From contig NZ_JAQTHU010000001.1 in assembly GCF_029433255.1 (NCBI RefSeq), positions 496,001 through 560,000 of the forward strand: a DNA stretch of 64,000 nt. The letters are read 5' to 3'. Source of the DNA: Lactobacillus sp. ESL0791. Its GTDB lineage: Bacteria > Bacillota > Bacilli > Lactobacillales > Lactobacillaceae. How positions within the stretch are numbered: position 1 is the stretch's first letter; the number at the start of each line of letters is the position of its first letter. Positions 37,284 to 47,657 of this stretch are shown here, one piece after another. The notes below the pieces were generated by a model. That model saw nothing but the letters and a program-made list of their open reading frames with translations, was not told where the DNA came from and did no database searches. The position numbers and the translations under genes were made by a program.

Positions 37284-37480
37284 TTGAAGACAGAATGGAA
37301 AAATATGCTAAGATAATTGCAATAGTTTTGATTATTTGCTGCTGTCAATTGAATATTTAGAAAGAAGAAACATAGAGGTTTTTGATTGATATTAGCGACT
37401 TTTAATTTAAACGAAAAACAATTTGCGAAAGGTGAAAGTTTCTTTCTAGTCAACTTCTATGTTTAATATTGTGAATAAAC

Positions 37481-38230
37481 TTGGTTAAATTTGTTGATAA
37501 TAATTCGGATAAACCGCTGTATGATCAATTGAAAAATTTGTTGGAAGAAAAGATCATCACCGATTATCACTGTGGTGAATTACTACCCACCGAAAGAAAA
37601 TTAGCTTTATCTTATGATGTCAGCCGGACAACTGTGCGGATTGCCCTGCAAAAGTTAGCACAAGAGGGCTTGGTTGAGCGAATCCAGGGCAAGGGGACAG
37701 TCGTTTCCAATTTTAAAAAAATTCAAAAAATCAATGCAACGCAGAGTAATTTTGCTAAACAGATGCTTGAACAGCAGAAAAAGCCTAGGATGAAGCTGCT
37801 TAAAGTAGAACTTGCAAAATATACTAAAGAGCTGGAACATGATTTCTATATGAATTCTGAAAACGAGCTGCTTAAGGTGGAACAGCTGTATTGCGGCGAT
37901 GATATTCCAGTTTTATTTGAGAAGACCTATTTTGCATATGACAAATTTAAGAAAATTGATCTTACAGTCTTTGAAAAAAAGTCTACTGAAGAAGTAATCA
38001 CTGAAGGATACAGTTCGGAAGCAATCTTTGTGTATGATAAACTGGATATTGTTTCTGCGCCTTCAACTAGGCTGATTAGGAAACTGCAGCTAAAAAAGAG
38101 CTGTCCTTTGCTTAAGATTGAACGCAAATATCTAAATCAGATGAATGAACTGATCAGTTTGATTTACAGTTGGGCACGCCCAGATATGTACAGTTACAAT
38201 GTGATGTATCGTAAATATAATAATGAATAA
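37481..38230 (+). CDS. GntR-family regulator (HutC/UTRA type)
   Basis: This 249-aa regulator has a winged helix (LLPTERKLALSYDVSRTTVRIALQKLAQEGLVERIQGKGT) in the first 75 residues and a UTRA domain after it. The apparent start is a TTG with a weak ribosome site, so the true start is uncertain by a few codons. It is the last gene of the operon that begins at 34184 and is the best candidate for binding the ATTGGTTATAACCAAT palindromes upstream of that operon. A terminator shared with the convergent GH1 gene follows. Confidence 0.9.
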   Translation: MVKFVDNNSDKPLYDQLKNLLEEKIITDYHCGELLPTERKLALSYDVSRTTVRIALQKLAQEGLVERIQGKGTVVSNFKKIQKINATQSNFAKQMLEQQKKPRMKLLKVELAKYTKELEHDFYMNSENELLKVEQLYCGDDIPVLFEKTYFAYDKFKKIDLTVFEKKSTEEVITEGYSSEAIFVYDKLDIVSAPSTRLIRKLQLKKSCPLLKIERKYLNQMNELISLIYSWARPDMYSYNVMYRKYNNE

Positions 38231-38241
38231 TTAAATAAACC

Positions 38242-38289
38242 GGTCAAAAAAAGCTGCTGAACTTCTATCTTGAAGTCAGCAACTTTTTT
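38242..38289. terminator. Bidirectional terminator, copy of the one at 33971
   Basis: AAAAAAAGCTGCTGA pairs with TCAGCAACTTTTTT. It lies between the GntR gene (+) and the GH1 gene (-). Both stem and loop (TCTATCTTGAAG) are shared with 33971-34016. Confidence 0.9.
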
Positions 38290-38303
38290 ACTGTTCAATT
38301 ATT

Positions 38304-39915
<1,612 letters not shown>

Positions 39916-39953
39916 ATGTTCGTAATTGTAAATTTATAGATGGGGGTATTTAG

Positions 39954-41255
39954 ATGAAAAAGAAAAAAGGAAGCAGCTTCCTTAATGAAAAGCTAATACC
40001 GTTTTTCAACAAAGTCTCTAGTGCCAGACACATGGTTGCATTAAGAGACGGAATGACGGCAGCCGTACCGATGATTATCATTGGTTCAATTTTCATGATC
40101 ATTGGTCAATTTCCATGGCCATGGTATTTGAATTTAATGTCACATACATTTAATCCTCATTGGACTGAAGTGGTGCAATATATTACTAACGCGTCATTTA
40201 GTATTATGGGCTTAATAGCTGTTGCTGGTATTTCATACAGCTTGGCGAAAAGTTATAAGGATATTGATGCTTTTTCAGCAATGATTGTGGCAATAGCAGC
40301 CTATATTTTGACGATTCCAATGCAAAAGGTCGGCGAGGCTGGTCAATTAACGATACCTTTAGGGCAACTTGGTTCAGCAGGTCTTTTTACAGCAATGTTA
40401 GTTGGCTTGTTTGTAACTGATTTGTATGTTTGGATGATGCATAAAAATTTGGTATTTAAAATGCCAGATTCAGTACCGCCGGCAGTCAGCAATTCATTTG
40501 CTGCACTGTTTCCGGGCGCAATTTCGTTATTTGTCGTTTGGCTAATACGTATAGGTGTTGAAGCAACGCCGATGAAGAGTATCCCTAACGTGATTACTTT
40601 CTTCTTACAGGAGCCGATGAGTAAGATCACTAATACATTAGGTGGTGCGATCATCATTGAATTAGTCGTATGTATTCTTTGGTTCTGTGGTATCCATGGT
40701 GCTAATGCGATAGCTGGAATTATTGATCCAATTATGTATGCCGCGTTAGCAGCTAATTATACTGCTTTTAAAGCTCATCAAGCTGTTCCTAATATTGTTA
40801 CTAAGACATTTTTTGATAATTTTGTTCGAATCGGTGGCTGTGGCGCAACCTTAGGTTTTGTTATCTTAATGGCATTCTTTGCAAAAGATAAAGAAATGAA
40901 GGCAATTGGTAGATTGTCGATTGGACCAGCAATTTTTAATATCAATGAACCAGTTATTTTTGGTGTGCCAATTGTCTTGAACTACAGAATCGCGATTCCT
41001 TTTGTTGTAGCTCCTGTGGCTAATATCATCACGACTTATACGGCAATGAAGATGGGCTGGGTTGCAAAAACGATTGGAATTTACCCGCCATGGACAACAC
41101 CGGCGCTTTTGTCTGGTTTTCTGGCCACTGGGCATATTTCTGGTAGCGTTATGCAGCTGTTTAATATTATAATGGATACATTAATTTATTATGGTTTCTT
41201 CAAGAGCATGGATCGTGCTAAACTAAAGGAAGAAATGGAAGCTGAAAAGCCATAA
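39954..41255 (+). CDS. PTS lactose/cellobiose-family EIIC permease
   Basis: This 433-aa permease carries KMPDSVPPAVSNSFAALFPG, CGIHGANAIAGIIDPIMY and FNINEPVIFGVPIVLNY. It diverges from a GH1 phospho-beta-glucosidase and is followed by an RpiR-type regulator 30 bp on, so the substrate is most likely a beta-glucoside or beta-galactoside such as cellobiose. Like the other EIICs here it has no EIIA or EIIB beside it. It ends with the acidic, Lys-rich tail common to the family. Confidence 0.94.
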   Translation: MKKKKGSSFLNEKLIPFFNKVSSARHMVALRDGMTAAVPMIIIGSIFMIIGQFPWPWYLNLMSHTFNPHWTEVVQYITNASFSIMGLIAVAGISYSLAKSYKDIDAFSAMIVAIAAYILTIPMQKVGEAGQLTIPLGQLGSAGLFTAMLVGLFVTDLYVWMMHKNLVFKMPDSVPPAVSNSFAALFPGAISLFVVWLIRIGVEATPMKSIPNVITFFLQEPMSKITNTLGGAIIIELVVCILWFCGIHGANAIAGIIDPIMYAALAANYTAFKAHQAVPNIVTKTFFDNFVRIGGCGATLGFVILMAFFAKDKEMKAIGRLSIGPAIFNINEPVIFGVPIVLNYRIAIPFVVAPVANIITTYTAMKMGWVAKTIGIYPPWTTPALLSGFLATGHISGSVMQLFNIIMDTLIYYGFFKSMDRAKLKEEMEAEKP

Positions 41256-41284
41256 ATTATAATATTGAACTAAAGGACTAAGTA

Positions 41285-41998
41285 TTGCGAATGAAGCAGA
41301 AATTAACGGCAACCCAATTACGAATTTATAACTATATTGTAGCTAATAAAGATAAAGTTAAGGATATAACTTTGCGCAATTTGGCCGGTATTTTACAGGT
41401 TTCGCCCGCTTCTGTTGTTCGCACACTGAAAACTTTGGGTTACAAACACTATTTTGATTTGCAAAATGAAATCAAAATCGAGCTTAAAAGAAATAAAGTG
41501 GTTGACGATATTACTTATCAGGCACAATATTATTTTGACCAGGATTTCTTGATAGATTATGACCAAAAAATCGCGAGTTTTAAAAAGATTGCTGACCAGA
41601 CTAAAGATTTTATCTTTTTTGGTATTGGTACATCTGGTGACTTGTGCGACTATGGTGCGCGTCAATTTGTTAACAACGGACGCAATGCGTTTGCAATTGA
41701 TGATCCATATTATCCGATTATTTTAAGTCGCGATTCTTACCAGAATAAAACGGTGATTGTGTTATCGGTCAGCGGTGAAGGCCAACCAACAATCGAACAA
41801 GTGAAAAATTTTCGGAAGCAAGGTGCTCAAATTGTTAGTATTACTAATGAAGAAGACAATACCATTGCCAAGCTTTCAGACTTAAATTTTTCTTATCATT
41901 TGGAGTATAAGATTATCGGACAGACGATTAATTTAACGACACAAATTCCAGTCGTCTATTTGCTGGAGCGATTGTCACGTGCTTTGCAGTATAAGTAA
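41285..41998 (+). CDS. RpiR-family regulator (HTH + SIS)
   Basis: This 237-aa regulator has an N-terminal RpiR helix-turn-helix (about 1-70: TLRNLAGILQVSPASVVRTLKTLG) and a SIS sugar-phosphate-binding domain (FFGIGTSGDLCDYGARQF, VIVLSVSGEGQPT). A TTG start at 41285 sits 7 bp after AAAGGA; an ATG two codons later is 13 bp away, so TTG is preferred. It follows the EIIC and is followed by a terminator. It probably controls the GH1-EIIC divergon. Confidence 0.9.
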   Translation: MRMKQKLTATQLRIYNYIVANKDKVKDITLRNLAGILQVSPASVVRTLKTLGYKHYFDLQNEIKIELKRNKVVDDITYQAQYYFDQDFLIDYDQKIASFKKIADQTKDFIFFGIGTSGDLCDYGARQFVNNGRNAFAIDDPYYPIILSRDSYQNKTVIVLSVSGEGQPTIEQVKNFRKQGAQIVSITNEEDNTIAKLSDLNFSYHLEYKIIGQTINLTTQIPVVYLLERLSRALQYK

Positions 41999-42009
41999 GA
42001 ATAAAATAG

Positions 42010-42045
42010 AAAATGCCATAGGGATTAGGTTCTCTATGGCATTTT
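42010..42045 (+). terminator. Intrinsic terminator after rpiR-type gene
   Basis: AAATGCCATAG pairs with CTATGGCATTT around a 12-nt loop. Confidence 0.9.
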
Positions 42046-42090
42046 GCTGGTATAGTAAAATTAATTAGGTTAGATATTAGGGACTTTTAT

Positions 42091-42900
42091 ATGGCAGAGA
42101 TAAAATTAATTGGCATTGATGTAGATAATACTTTAGTTAATGCGAAGAAAAAGATAGCGCCTCAAGTCAAAGACGCAATTTTTGCGGCTCAGCAGCGGGG
42201 CATCAAGGTGGTTATTTGTACTGGCCGCTCACTTTCTGGTACGCAGCAGTATTTGAAAGAGTTGGGAATGACCGAAAAAGAGGATCAGTACATCGTCGGT
42301 TTTAACGGCGCAGTGGTTGAAACAACTAATGGAAATGAAATTTTTGCGCAGCAGTTAAGTTATGAAAATTATCTTGATTTGGAACGAATTGCACGTGAAG
42401 CCAAGCTGCATTTTCAGGCGGTGGGCGCAAATCGAATTTACACTGCTAATCGTGATTTGGGTTATTATACGGTTTATAATTCGCGAGTTGTGAAGATGGG
42501 CATTTCTTACCGGACTAAAGAAGAGATGGCAAATTTGCCGATTTATAAGTGTATGTATCTTGATCCCCCGGAACATTTAGATAAATTTGTCAAAAGCTCT
42601 TTGTTTAAAGACGCGATGGATAAGGCTGATTTGACTAGAACTGAGCCGATTTATTTAGAGGCGGTGACAAAGGGCATTAATAAGGGCACAGGTTTAGCAG
42701 CATTATGTTCGCATTTAGGCTTAAGTGCTGAAAACGTCATGACGATTGGCGACGAAAGCAATGATATTTCCATGCTTAAATATGCTGGCTGTGGTGTTGC
42801 GATGGGCAATGCTGTACCTGATGTTAAAAAAGTAGCTGATATGGTGACGGCTGACTGTGAGCATGCCGGTGTAGCAAAAGCAATCAAAGAAATATTATGA
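42091..42900 (+). CDS. Cof-type HAD-IIB sugar phosphatase
   Basis: This 269-aa HAD-superfamily phosphatase is of the Cof subfamily, which usually dephosphorylates sugar phosphates. Motif I is GIDVDNTLV (nucleophile Asp near 10, with Asn replacing the usual Gly of DxDGT), motif II is VVICTGRSL, and motifs III/IV are KGINKGTGL and MTIGDESNDISMLKYAG. It has its own transcript start region after a terminator. It may relieve sugar-phosphate build-up from the neighbouring PTS systems. Confidence 0.92.
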   Translation: MAEIKLIGIDVDNTLVNAKKKIAPQVKDAIFAAQQRGIKVVICTGRSLSGTQQYLKELGMTEKEDQYIVGFNGAVVETTNGNEIFAQQLSYENYLDLERIAREAKLHFQAVGANRIYTANRDLGYYTVYNSRVVKMGISYRTKEEMANLPIYKCMYLDPPEHLDKFVKSSLFKDAMDKADLTRTEPIYLEAVTKGINKGTGLAALCSHLGLSAENVMTIGDESNDISMLKYAGCGVAMGNAVPDVKKVADMVTADCEHAGVAKAIKEIL

Positions 42901-42978
42901 TTTGAAAACGCTATATTTACTTTGCCTGTTTTTGAAGTTAGAATTTATTAGGATTAAGATTAATGAATTGGAATAATT

Positions 42979-43503
42979 ATGAAGGACAGAAGAAAAATGA
43001 GCAAAACGCACGAAGCGCAACTAAAAGAGGTTGAACGTAAAAAACATGAAGACAGCGTCAAATATCTGTATTTTAGCAGGTATCTTTTCCTAAGATATAT
43101 GGTGGTTCTATTTTTATTTACGAATTTGTTTTGGCTGTTTATTTCTTTAGGATATAACTGCTTGCTAGGAGATATTGTCGCGGGCAGTATGACCATTTAT
43201 TCTGGTGTTGCAGCGATTGAACAGTTAAGCAAGATGCATAACCATAAACTTGATGTGCCGATTACGAGAATATATTTTTGGGTGCAGATAGTTGTGAATG
43301 TTATTTTACTTTTGCTTACTGTGTCACCGTTAAAATTGAAGCTCTTTCCGTTCTTAAATAATAAGAACGCCACATTCTTGTTAATCGGCTTTTTGCTGAT
43401 CGGAATAATAATATGTGTCTTATGTGAGCTTAAGATTCGTAAGATTAACAAAAATATTGATCGGTATGCCCACGTAATAAAAACCTTCGAAAACGCAAAA
43501 TAA
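42979..43503 (+). CDS. Unknown membrane protein, four predicted TM helices
   Basis: This 174-aa protein starts with a charged segment (KMSKTHEAQLKEVERKKHED) that may be coiled. Four hydrophobic spans follow, at roughly 37-57, 60-80, 96-116 and 129-152, with a basic tail. No family is recognised. The start may be the ATG at 42979 or the one at 42997. It ends 78 bp before an EIIC gene, and the EIIC has its own cre-containing promoter between them, so co-transcription is not needed. Confidence 0.6.
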   Translation: MKDRRKMSKTHEAQLKEVERKKHEDSVKYLYFSRYLFLRYMVVLFLFTNLFWLFISLGYNCLLGDIVAGSMTIYSGVAAIEQLSKMHNHKLDVPITRIYFWVQIVVNVILLLLTVSPLKLKLFPFLNNKNATFLLIGFLLIGIIICVLCELKIRKINKNIDRYAHVIKTFENAK

Positions 43504-43505
43504 AC

Positions 43506-43534
43506 TTTAATTTGTAAGCGTTTCGATGTATAAT
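43506..43534 (+). promoter_or_regulatory. EIIC promoter with cre site
   Basis: TGTAAGCGTTTCGA (43513-43526) fits the cre consensus at 13 of 14 positions. It lies between a weak -35 (TTTAAT) and TATAAT (43529-43534), 17 bp apart. CcpA binding there would block the promoter. Confidence 0.8.
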
Positions 43535-43580
43535 CTTATTATTAAGTTATTATTTGTTATTTTTGTTGTGGGAGGTTAAT

Positions 43581-44954
43581 ATGTCAAAGGCAGAAGGAAA
43601 GCCAATGAAAGATCGAATTGCTGAAATAGCGGGAAGGTTTGCGGCTACGCGTTTTGTACGTGCAATTATGGACGCGGGCTATAGCGTTATTACATTTTCG
43701 ATTGTCGGGGCTATATTTTTAATTTTGACGGTTTTGCCATCAGCATTTCCAATACCAGGATTTGCCGCATGGTATGCAGGTACTATTGGTCGTTTTACTA
43801 ATTTATTTCAGGCTGTTTATAACGCAACAATGGGAATCTTAGCATTAGTCTTTTCAGGAACGTTTGCGTATTCATACACGAGAATTTATCGAACTGAGGA
43901 GCACCTTGATTTAATTCCTGTTAATGGTTTAATGATGTTCTTAATGGCATTCTTCATTACAGTTCCTGAATTAGTCTGGAAGAATGGCTCAATCCAATTT
44001 GTTACGCTGTTTACGAAGGATAAGCTGCTTGCTGGTGGTTACCAATCAGCGGCGATTGGCGGAATTTATCGGATTGGCGCTGTAGGAATTTTTACTGGAT
44101 TAGTTATTGCGTGGTTAACAGTGCAAATTTATCGTTATACAGTTAAACATAACTGGCGCATTAAGATGCCTGAATCGGTACCGTCAGGTGTTGCTAACTC
44201 TTTTAGTGCATTGATTCCAGGATTTTTAATTGCTGCAATTGTTGCTGCGATAAATTTAATATTGGTAATGATGGGGACAGATCTATTTAAGGTTTTGTTT
44301 ATTCCATTTTCGTTTATTAGTAATATTACAGATACCTGGTGGGGCTTCTTAATCATTATTTTCTTGATTCACTTTTTATGGTGGTTTGGAATCCATGGGG
44401 CGACGATTATTAGTTCCTTCTATACACCAATTGTTATGGCAAATATGCAGGCTAATGCTAATGTACAGATAAGAGCTCACCACTTTTTTGCCGGTGAAAT
44501 TATGAATGCTTTTATTACAATTGGTGGTTCTGGTGCTACGCTTGGCTTGGCAATTTGGTTGTTGCTGCGTGCTCGCTCGGTTCAGTTGAAAGAAATTGGT
44601 AAGGTAGAGATTGTACCGGCAATTTTTAACATTAACGAGCCAATTCTGTTTGGGTTGCCGATTGTTTATAATATTGATTTGTTAGTTCCGTTTATTGGTG
44701 CACCGCTTGCATCAGGAATTGTTACTTTTTTAGGTATTTCCTCGGGCTTAGTTCCAATAATCAAAGTACAACAACCATGGCCGACGCCAGTTGGTCTTAA
44801 TGGGTTCATTGCCACCACTAGTTGGCAAGGGGCAGTACTTTCTGTTGTTTGTGCAGTTGTGGCATTCATAGTTTGGTATCCGTTTATCAAACATTACGAC
44901 AACGTATTATTGAAGAAAGAACAAGCAGCTGAGGCTGAAATTAAAGCTGAATAA
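43581..44954 (+). CDS. PTS lactose/cellobiose-family EIIC permease
   Basis: This 457-aa permease has KMPESVPSGVANSFSALIPG, WFGIHGATIISSFYTPIVM and FNINEPILFGLPIVYNI. It is longer near the N-terminus than its paralogues. GGGAGG lies 5 bp before the ATG at 43581; the frame is open further upstream but without a ribosome site. It stands as a single gene with a cre promoter and a terminator, with no enzyme or regulator attached, so its substrate must be processed by enzymes elsewhere. Confidence 0.93.
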   Translation: MSKAEGKPMKDRIAEIAGRFAATRFVRAIMDAGYSVITFSIVGAIFLILTVLPSAFPIPGFAAWYAGTIGRFTNLFQAVYNATMGILALVFSGTFAYSYTRIYRTEEHLDLIPVNGLMMFLMAFFITVPELVWKNGSIQFVTLFTKDKLLAGGYQSAAIGGIYRIGAVGIFTGLVIAWLTVQIYRYTVKHNWRIKMPESVPSGVANSFSALIPGFLIAAIVAAINLILVMMGTDLFKVLFIPFSFISNITDTWWGFLIIIFLIHFLWWFGIHGATIISSFYTPIVMANMQANANVQIRAHHFFAGEIMNAFITIGGSGATLGLAIWLLLRARSVQLKEIGKVEIVPAIFNINEPILFGLPIVYNIDLLVPFIGAPLASGIVTFLGISSGLVPIIKVQQPWPTPVGLNGFIATTSWQGAVLSVVCAVVAFIVWYPFIKHYDNVLLKKEQAAEAEIKAE

Positions 44955-44980
44955 TATGGATAAAAATCCATCGTAATTAA

Positions 44981-45023
44981 AAAAATCCTGTTTATAAGTA
45001 TTAAAACTCATAGCAGGATTTTT
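44981..45023. terminator. Bidirectional terminator
   Basis: AAAAATCCTG pairs with CAGGATTTTT. It separates the EIIC (+) from the small membrane gene (-). Confidence 0.85.
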
Positions 45024-45038
45024 AATTTGCAAAAAATA

Positions 45039-45233
45039 TTAATATCCGTGAAAGATGAGTGTTATTCCACCCATAAAGAATATAAAACCTAAGAATAAAC
45101 CGCTCCAAAGTGCCACTAAGATAAAATTACTATTTGTTCCGTGCTTTTGCAGGCCTTTAAATGCTTTGTAAGTTGCATAAAATTCCCAAATACCTAGTAA
45201 CATAGCGACAATTCCAGCAATTGTTTCCCACAT
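45039..45233 (-). CDS. Small two-TM membrane protein
   Basis: This 64-aa protein has two hydrophobic helices (about 3-21 and 38-60) joined by a polar loop (KGLQKHGTNSN). AGAAGG lies 8 bp before the ATG, and a bidirectional terminator follows, which supports a real gene. No family is recognised. It is transcribed away from the MurNAc cluster and towards the EIIC terminator. Confidence 0.65.
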   Translation of the reverse strand: MWETIAGIVAMLLGIWEFYATYKAFKGLQKHGTNSNFILVALWSGLFLGFIFFMGGITLIFHGY

Positions 45234-45313
45234 AAAATGGACCTTCTTTCTTGCTAACGATTTTGAGAATGATTATATAGCCAAAATTATTATTTGTAAA
45301 GAAAATATTTCAA

Positions 45314-45380
45314 AATTGGTATAAACCTATTTTTACTTATAAAAAAAGAATAATTTAAATTTAATTTGAATTGGTATAGT
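45314..45380. promoter_or_regulatory. Two NagR-like boxes in the 45.2-45.5 kb intergenic region
   Basis: AATTGGTATAAACC (45314-45327) and AATTGGTATAGTAA (45369-45382) resemble the TTGGTATAGA/TTGGTCTAGACCAA boxes bound by NagR/YvoA GntR repressors. Similar boxes flank murP. The 314-bp region holds no gene; besides these it contains the mupG promoter near 45480-45540. Confidence 0.5.
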
Positions 45381-45500
45381 AAATTAACTATAATAAATTT
45401 GTTCAACAAAAATAAGTTATGAGTTGAACATGATTTCTCACTTATGAAAAAATAAATCTAATTTTTTATAAAAATATTGAAAAATTTTTTCTAATAAGAT

Positions 45501-45537
45501 ATAATGTAAGCGAATTCATAAATTAGAATATGAATTA
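45501..45537 (+). promoter_or_regulatory. mupG promoter -10, cre-like site and inverted repeat
   Basis: TATAAT (45501-45506) overlaps the cre-like TGTAAGCGAATTCA (45506-45519, 12 of 14). An inverted repeat AATTCATA...TATGAATT (45514-45521 and 45530-45537, 8-bp spacer) lies just before AAGGAGG and the start codon, a likely site for the MurR regulator. Confidence 0.65.
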
Positions 45538-45547
45538 AGGAGGTAAT

Positions 45548-46588
45548 ATGTTAGGCTTTTCTGTATATCTTAACAGGACTTTGACAGCTGCAGATTATGA
45601 TTACCTGCTCATGATGCGTAATGCCGGATTTACAACTGTGTTTACGTCGCTTCACATTCCCGAAAACGATCCTAATTTAGTTCTGCAATATTTGGCGCAG
45701 TTAACCAAGTGGTGTAAGGAGCTCGATCTAGCAGTTGTGGCGGATGTGTCTGAAGCTGGATTGAATAATTTAGGTGTGGCTATTGAAAATTCAGAGCAAG
45801 TTGCATCCTTAGGATTAACGGGATTGCGCATTGATGCTGGGGTTGACTATCAAACTGTGGTGAAGCTATCGCGGATGATGCCGATTGCTTTGAATGCCAG
45901 CACGATTACTGAAGAAAATATTAATGCTTTGAAAACTTTTAATGCTGATTTTGCTAATCTTCAGGCTTGGCACAATTATTATCCTCGTCCTGAAACCGGC
46001 TTAGACGCTGCTTGGCTGAAGGACAAAAATGCTTGGCTTCATCATTTTGGATTGCAGACAATGGCTTTTATTGCAGGTGATGCTGAAAAACGGGGTCCAA
46101 TTTATGCGGGCCTGCCAACACTAGAAAAACATCGTTATTTCAATCCGCTAGCGGCAATGCTGGAACTAAAGGCTTGGGGCTGTGACCACGTATTTGTGGG
46201 AGATGGCGCGTTAACGAGTAAAGCAGCAGCTAATTTCACAGATTATCTTGAAAAGGGAGCGTTGACACTACATCTTGAAAACGATCTGCCGAAATTATCT
46301 GCCAATACCTGGCATAATCGACCGGATGTTGCTCGGGATGTGGTGCGACTTGAAGAGGGTCGAGCTAGACAGCTTTTTTCTACCATGCCGCAAGAAGACC
46401 CACAGCCGCGACCGCGGGGAACCGTGACTTGTGACAATAAAAAGTATTTACGTTATCAGGGTGAACTACAGATTGCCAAGTACGCTCTTCCTCCAGATGA
46501 AAAAGTCAATGTTATCGGTCATGTGGTTAAAAAAGATTTACCCCTGCTAGATTTCATTGACGCTGGAACAGAGGTGATTTTCAAGTAA
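45548..46588 (+). CDS. mupG: 6-phospho-N-acetylmuramidase MupG (DUF871)
   Basis: This 346-aa MupG-family protein has a TIM barrel (GFSVYLNRTLTAADYDYLL, TSLHIPEN, GLTGLRIDAGVDY, NYYPRPETGLD) and a C-terminal small domain (RGTVTCDNKKYLRYQGELQI). The family enzyme splits MurNAc-6P-GlcNAc after uptake. AAGGAGG lies just before the ATG. The following genes are murR, murP and murQ, the same gene set as the S. aureus mupG-murQ-murP-murR cluster, which makes this the functional MupG of the two in the window. Confidence 0.92.
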   Translation: MLGFSVYLNRTLTAADYDYLLMMRNAGFTTVFTSLHIPENDPNLVLQYLAQLTKWCKELDLAVVADVSEAGLNNLGVAIENSEQVASLGLTGLRIDAGVDYQTVVKLSRMMPIALNASTITEENINALKTFNADFANLQAWHNYYPRPETGLDAAWLKDKNAWLHHFGLQTMAFIAGDAEKRGPIYAGLPTLEKHRYFNPLAAMLELKAWGCDHVFVGDGALTSKAAANFTDYLEKGALTLHLENDLPKLSANTWHNRPDVARDVVRLEEGRARQLFSTMPQEDPQPRPRGTVTCDNKKYLRYQGELQIAKYALPPDEKVNVIGHVVKKDLPLLDFIDAGTEVIFK

Positions 46589-46655
46589 AAAAGCAAATAA
46601 AAGTGAAAGAAACATTAAAAAAGAGGTGGGTAAGCTAATTGGGTGTAAACTAACA

Positions 46656-46680
46656 TATAAGTAAAATATTTTAACTTATA
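46656..46680 (+). promoter_or_regulatory. 25-bp near-palindrome before murR
   Basis: TATAAGT (46656-46662) and ACTTATA (46674-46680) flank AAAATATTTT, giving a nearly perfect 25-bp palindrome directly ahead of AGGAG and the murR start. It suggests autoregulation. Confidence 0.65.
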
Positions 46681-46694
46681 GGAGCTGTTTACAA

Positions 46695-47558
46695 ATGGAT
46701 TTTAAAAATAGAGTTATTGCGGAAAAAAGTAGCTTAACTGCGGCTGAATTGAAGGTTGCAGATTACATCTTAAAAAATCCACGAGTTGCGATGGCTTCTA
46801 GTATTAGTCAATTGGCTGTCAGAGCTGGCGTAAGTGCTGCAACGGTCACACGGATGATTAAAAAACTTGATATTGATTCATATACGGCAATGAAAGTGAT
46901 GCTGTCTGGCGACTTAGCCAGTGAAGATAAGCACCTAGAAAGTCAACTTGATATTCGGGCGAATGAATCATTTACTTCGATTTGCAATAAACTGATTGAA
47001 AATGAGATGACGAATATCAAGCAAACAAAAGATCTGCTCAAGCATAAAAATTGCAATTTGGTCATTAACCGTTTGCTTGAAACTAGAACAATTTATGTTT
47101 TCGGAGTTGGGGCATCGGCGCTGGCTGCCCAAAATATTTATCAGAAGTGGTCAAGAATTGGTGCAAATGTAGTATTAGGACAAGATATTAATATTTTTCT
47201 TGCTCAGTTAATCAATGCTACTAAGGAAGATACATTGTGGCTGATTTCTAATTCGGGCGAAACACCAGAAGTTTTATACTTAGCAAATTATGCAAAAAAA
47301 AACAGTATTCTGACAGTTACTTTGACAAAATTTGGGCATAACAGCCTCTATAAATTAGCAGACCTTCCACTGACTACTTGCAAGCCGATTGAACCCGATG
47401 TTCGTGTTGGGGCGACAAACTCGATTACGGGTCAATTTTACGTAATTGATGTCCTGTTTTACTTGTATTTTAGTCGTGATTTTGACCGGTGCTATGAAGC
47501 AATTAAAAATTCACAATCATCGGTTAAAGACTATAAGGCACATTTTAAAAATAAATAA
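46695..47558 (+). CDS. murR: RpiR-family MurNAc regulator MurR
   Basis: This 287-aa regulator has an RpiR helix-turn-helix in the first 75 residues (MASSISQLAVRAGVSAATVTRMIKKL) and a SIS domain (IYVFGVGASALAAQNIYQKW; LISNSGETPEVLYLANYA) expected to bind MurNAc-6-phosphate. It lies between mupG and murP, and a near-palindrome sits 15 bp upstream of its start. In the family, MurR represses MurNAc uptake and cleavage genes until MurNAc-6P accumulates. Confidence 0.9.
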   Translation: MDFKNRVIAEKSSLTAAELKVADYILKNPRVAMASSISQLAVRAGVSAATVTRMIKKLDIDSYTAMKVMLSGDLASEDKHLESQLDIRANESFTSICNKLIENEMTNIKQTKDLLKHKNCNLVINRLLETRTIYVFGVGASALAAQNIYQKWSRIGANVVLGQDINIFLAQLINATKEDTLWLISNSGETPEVLYLANYAKKNSILTVTLTKFGHNSLYKLADLPLTTCKPIEPDVRVGATNSITGQFYVIDVLFYLYFSRDFDRCYEAIKNSQSSVKDYKAHFKNK

Positions 47559-47560
47559 TA

Positions 47561-47632
47561 TTTGGTATAGATAGTTCTTTGAGCAAATAAAGTTGTTATT
47601 TGCGCTTTACTTGAATTGGTCTAGAGACAATT
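47561..47632 (+). promoter_or_regulatory. Two NagR-like boxes before murP
   Basis: TTTGGTATAGATAG (47561-47574) and AATTGGTCTAGAGACAATT (47614-47632) resemble NagR/YvoA sites, the second containing the TTGGTCTAGA core. They lie in the 99-bp gap between murR and murP. Confidence 0.55.
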
Positions 47633-47657
47633 ATGATAAATCTAAAAGGAGAAAATA

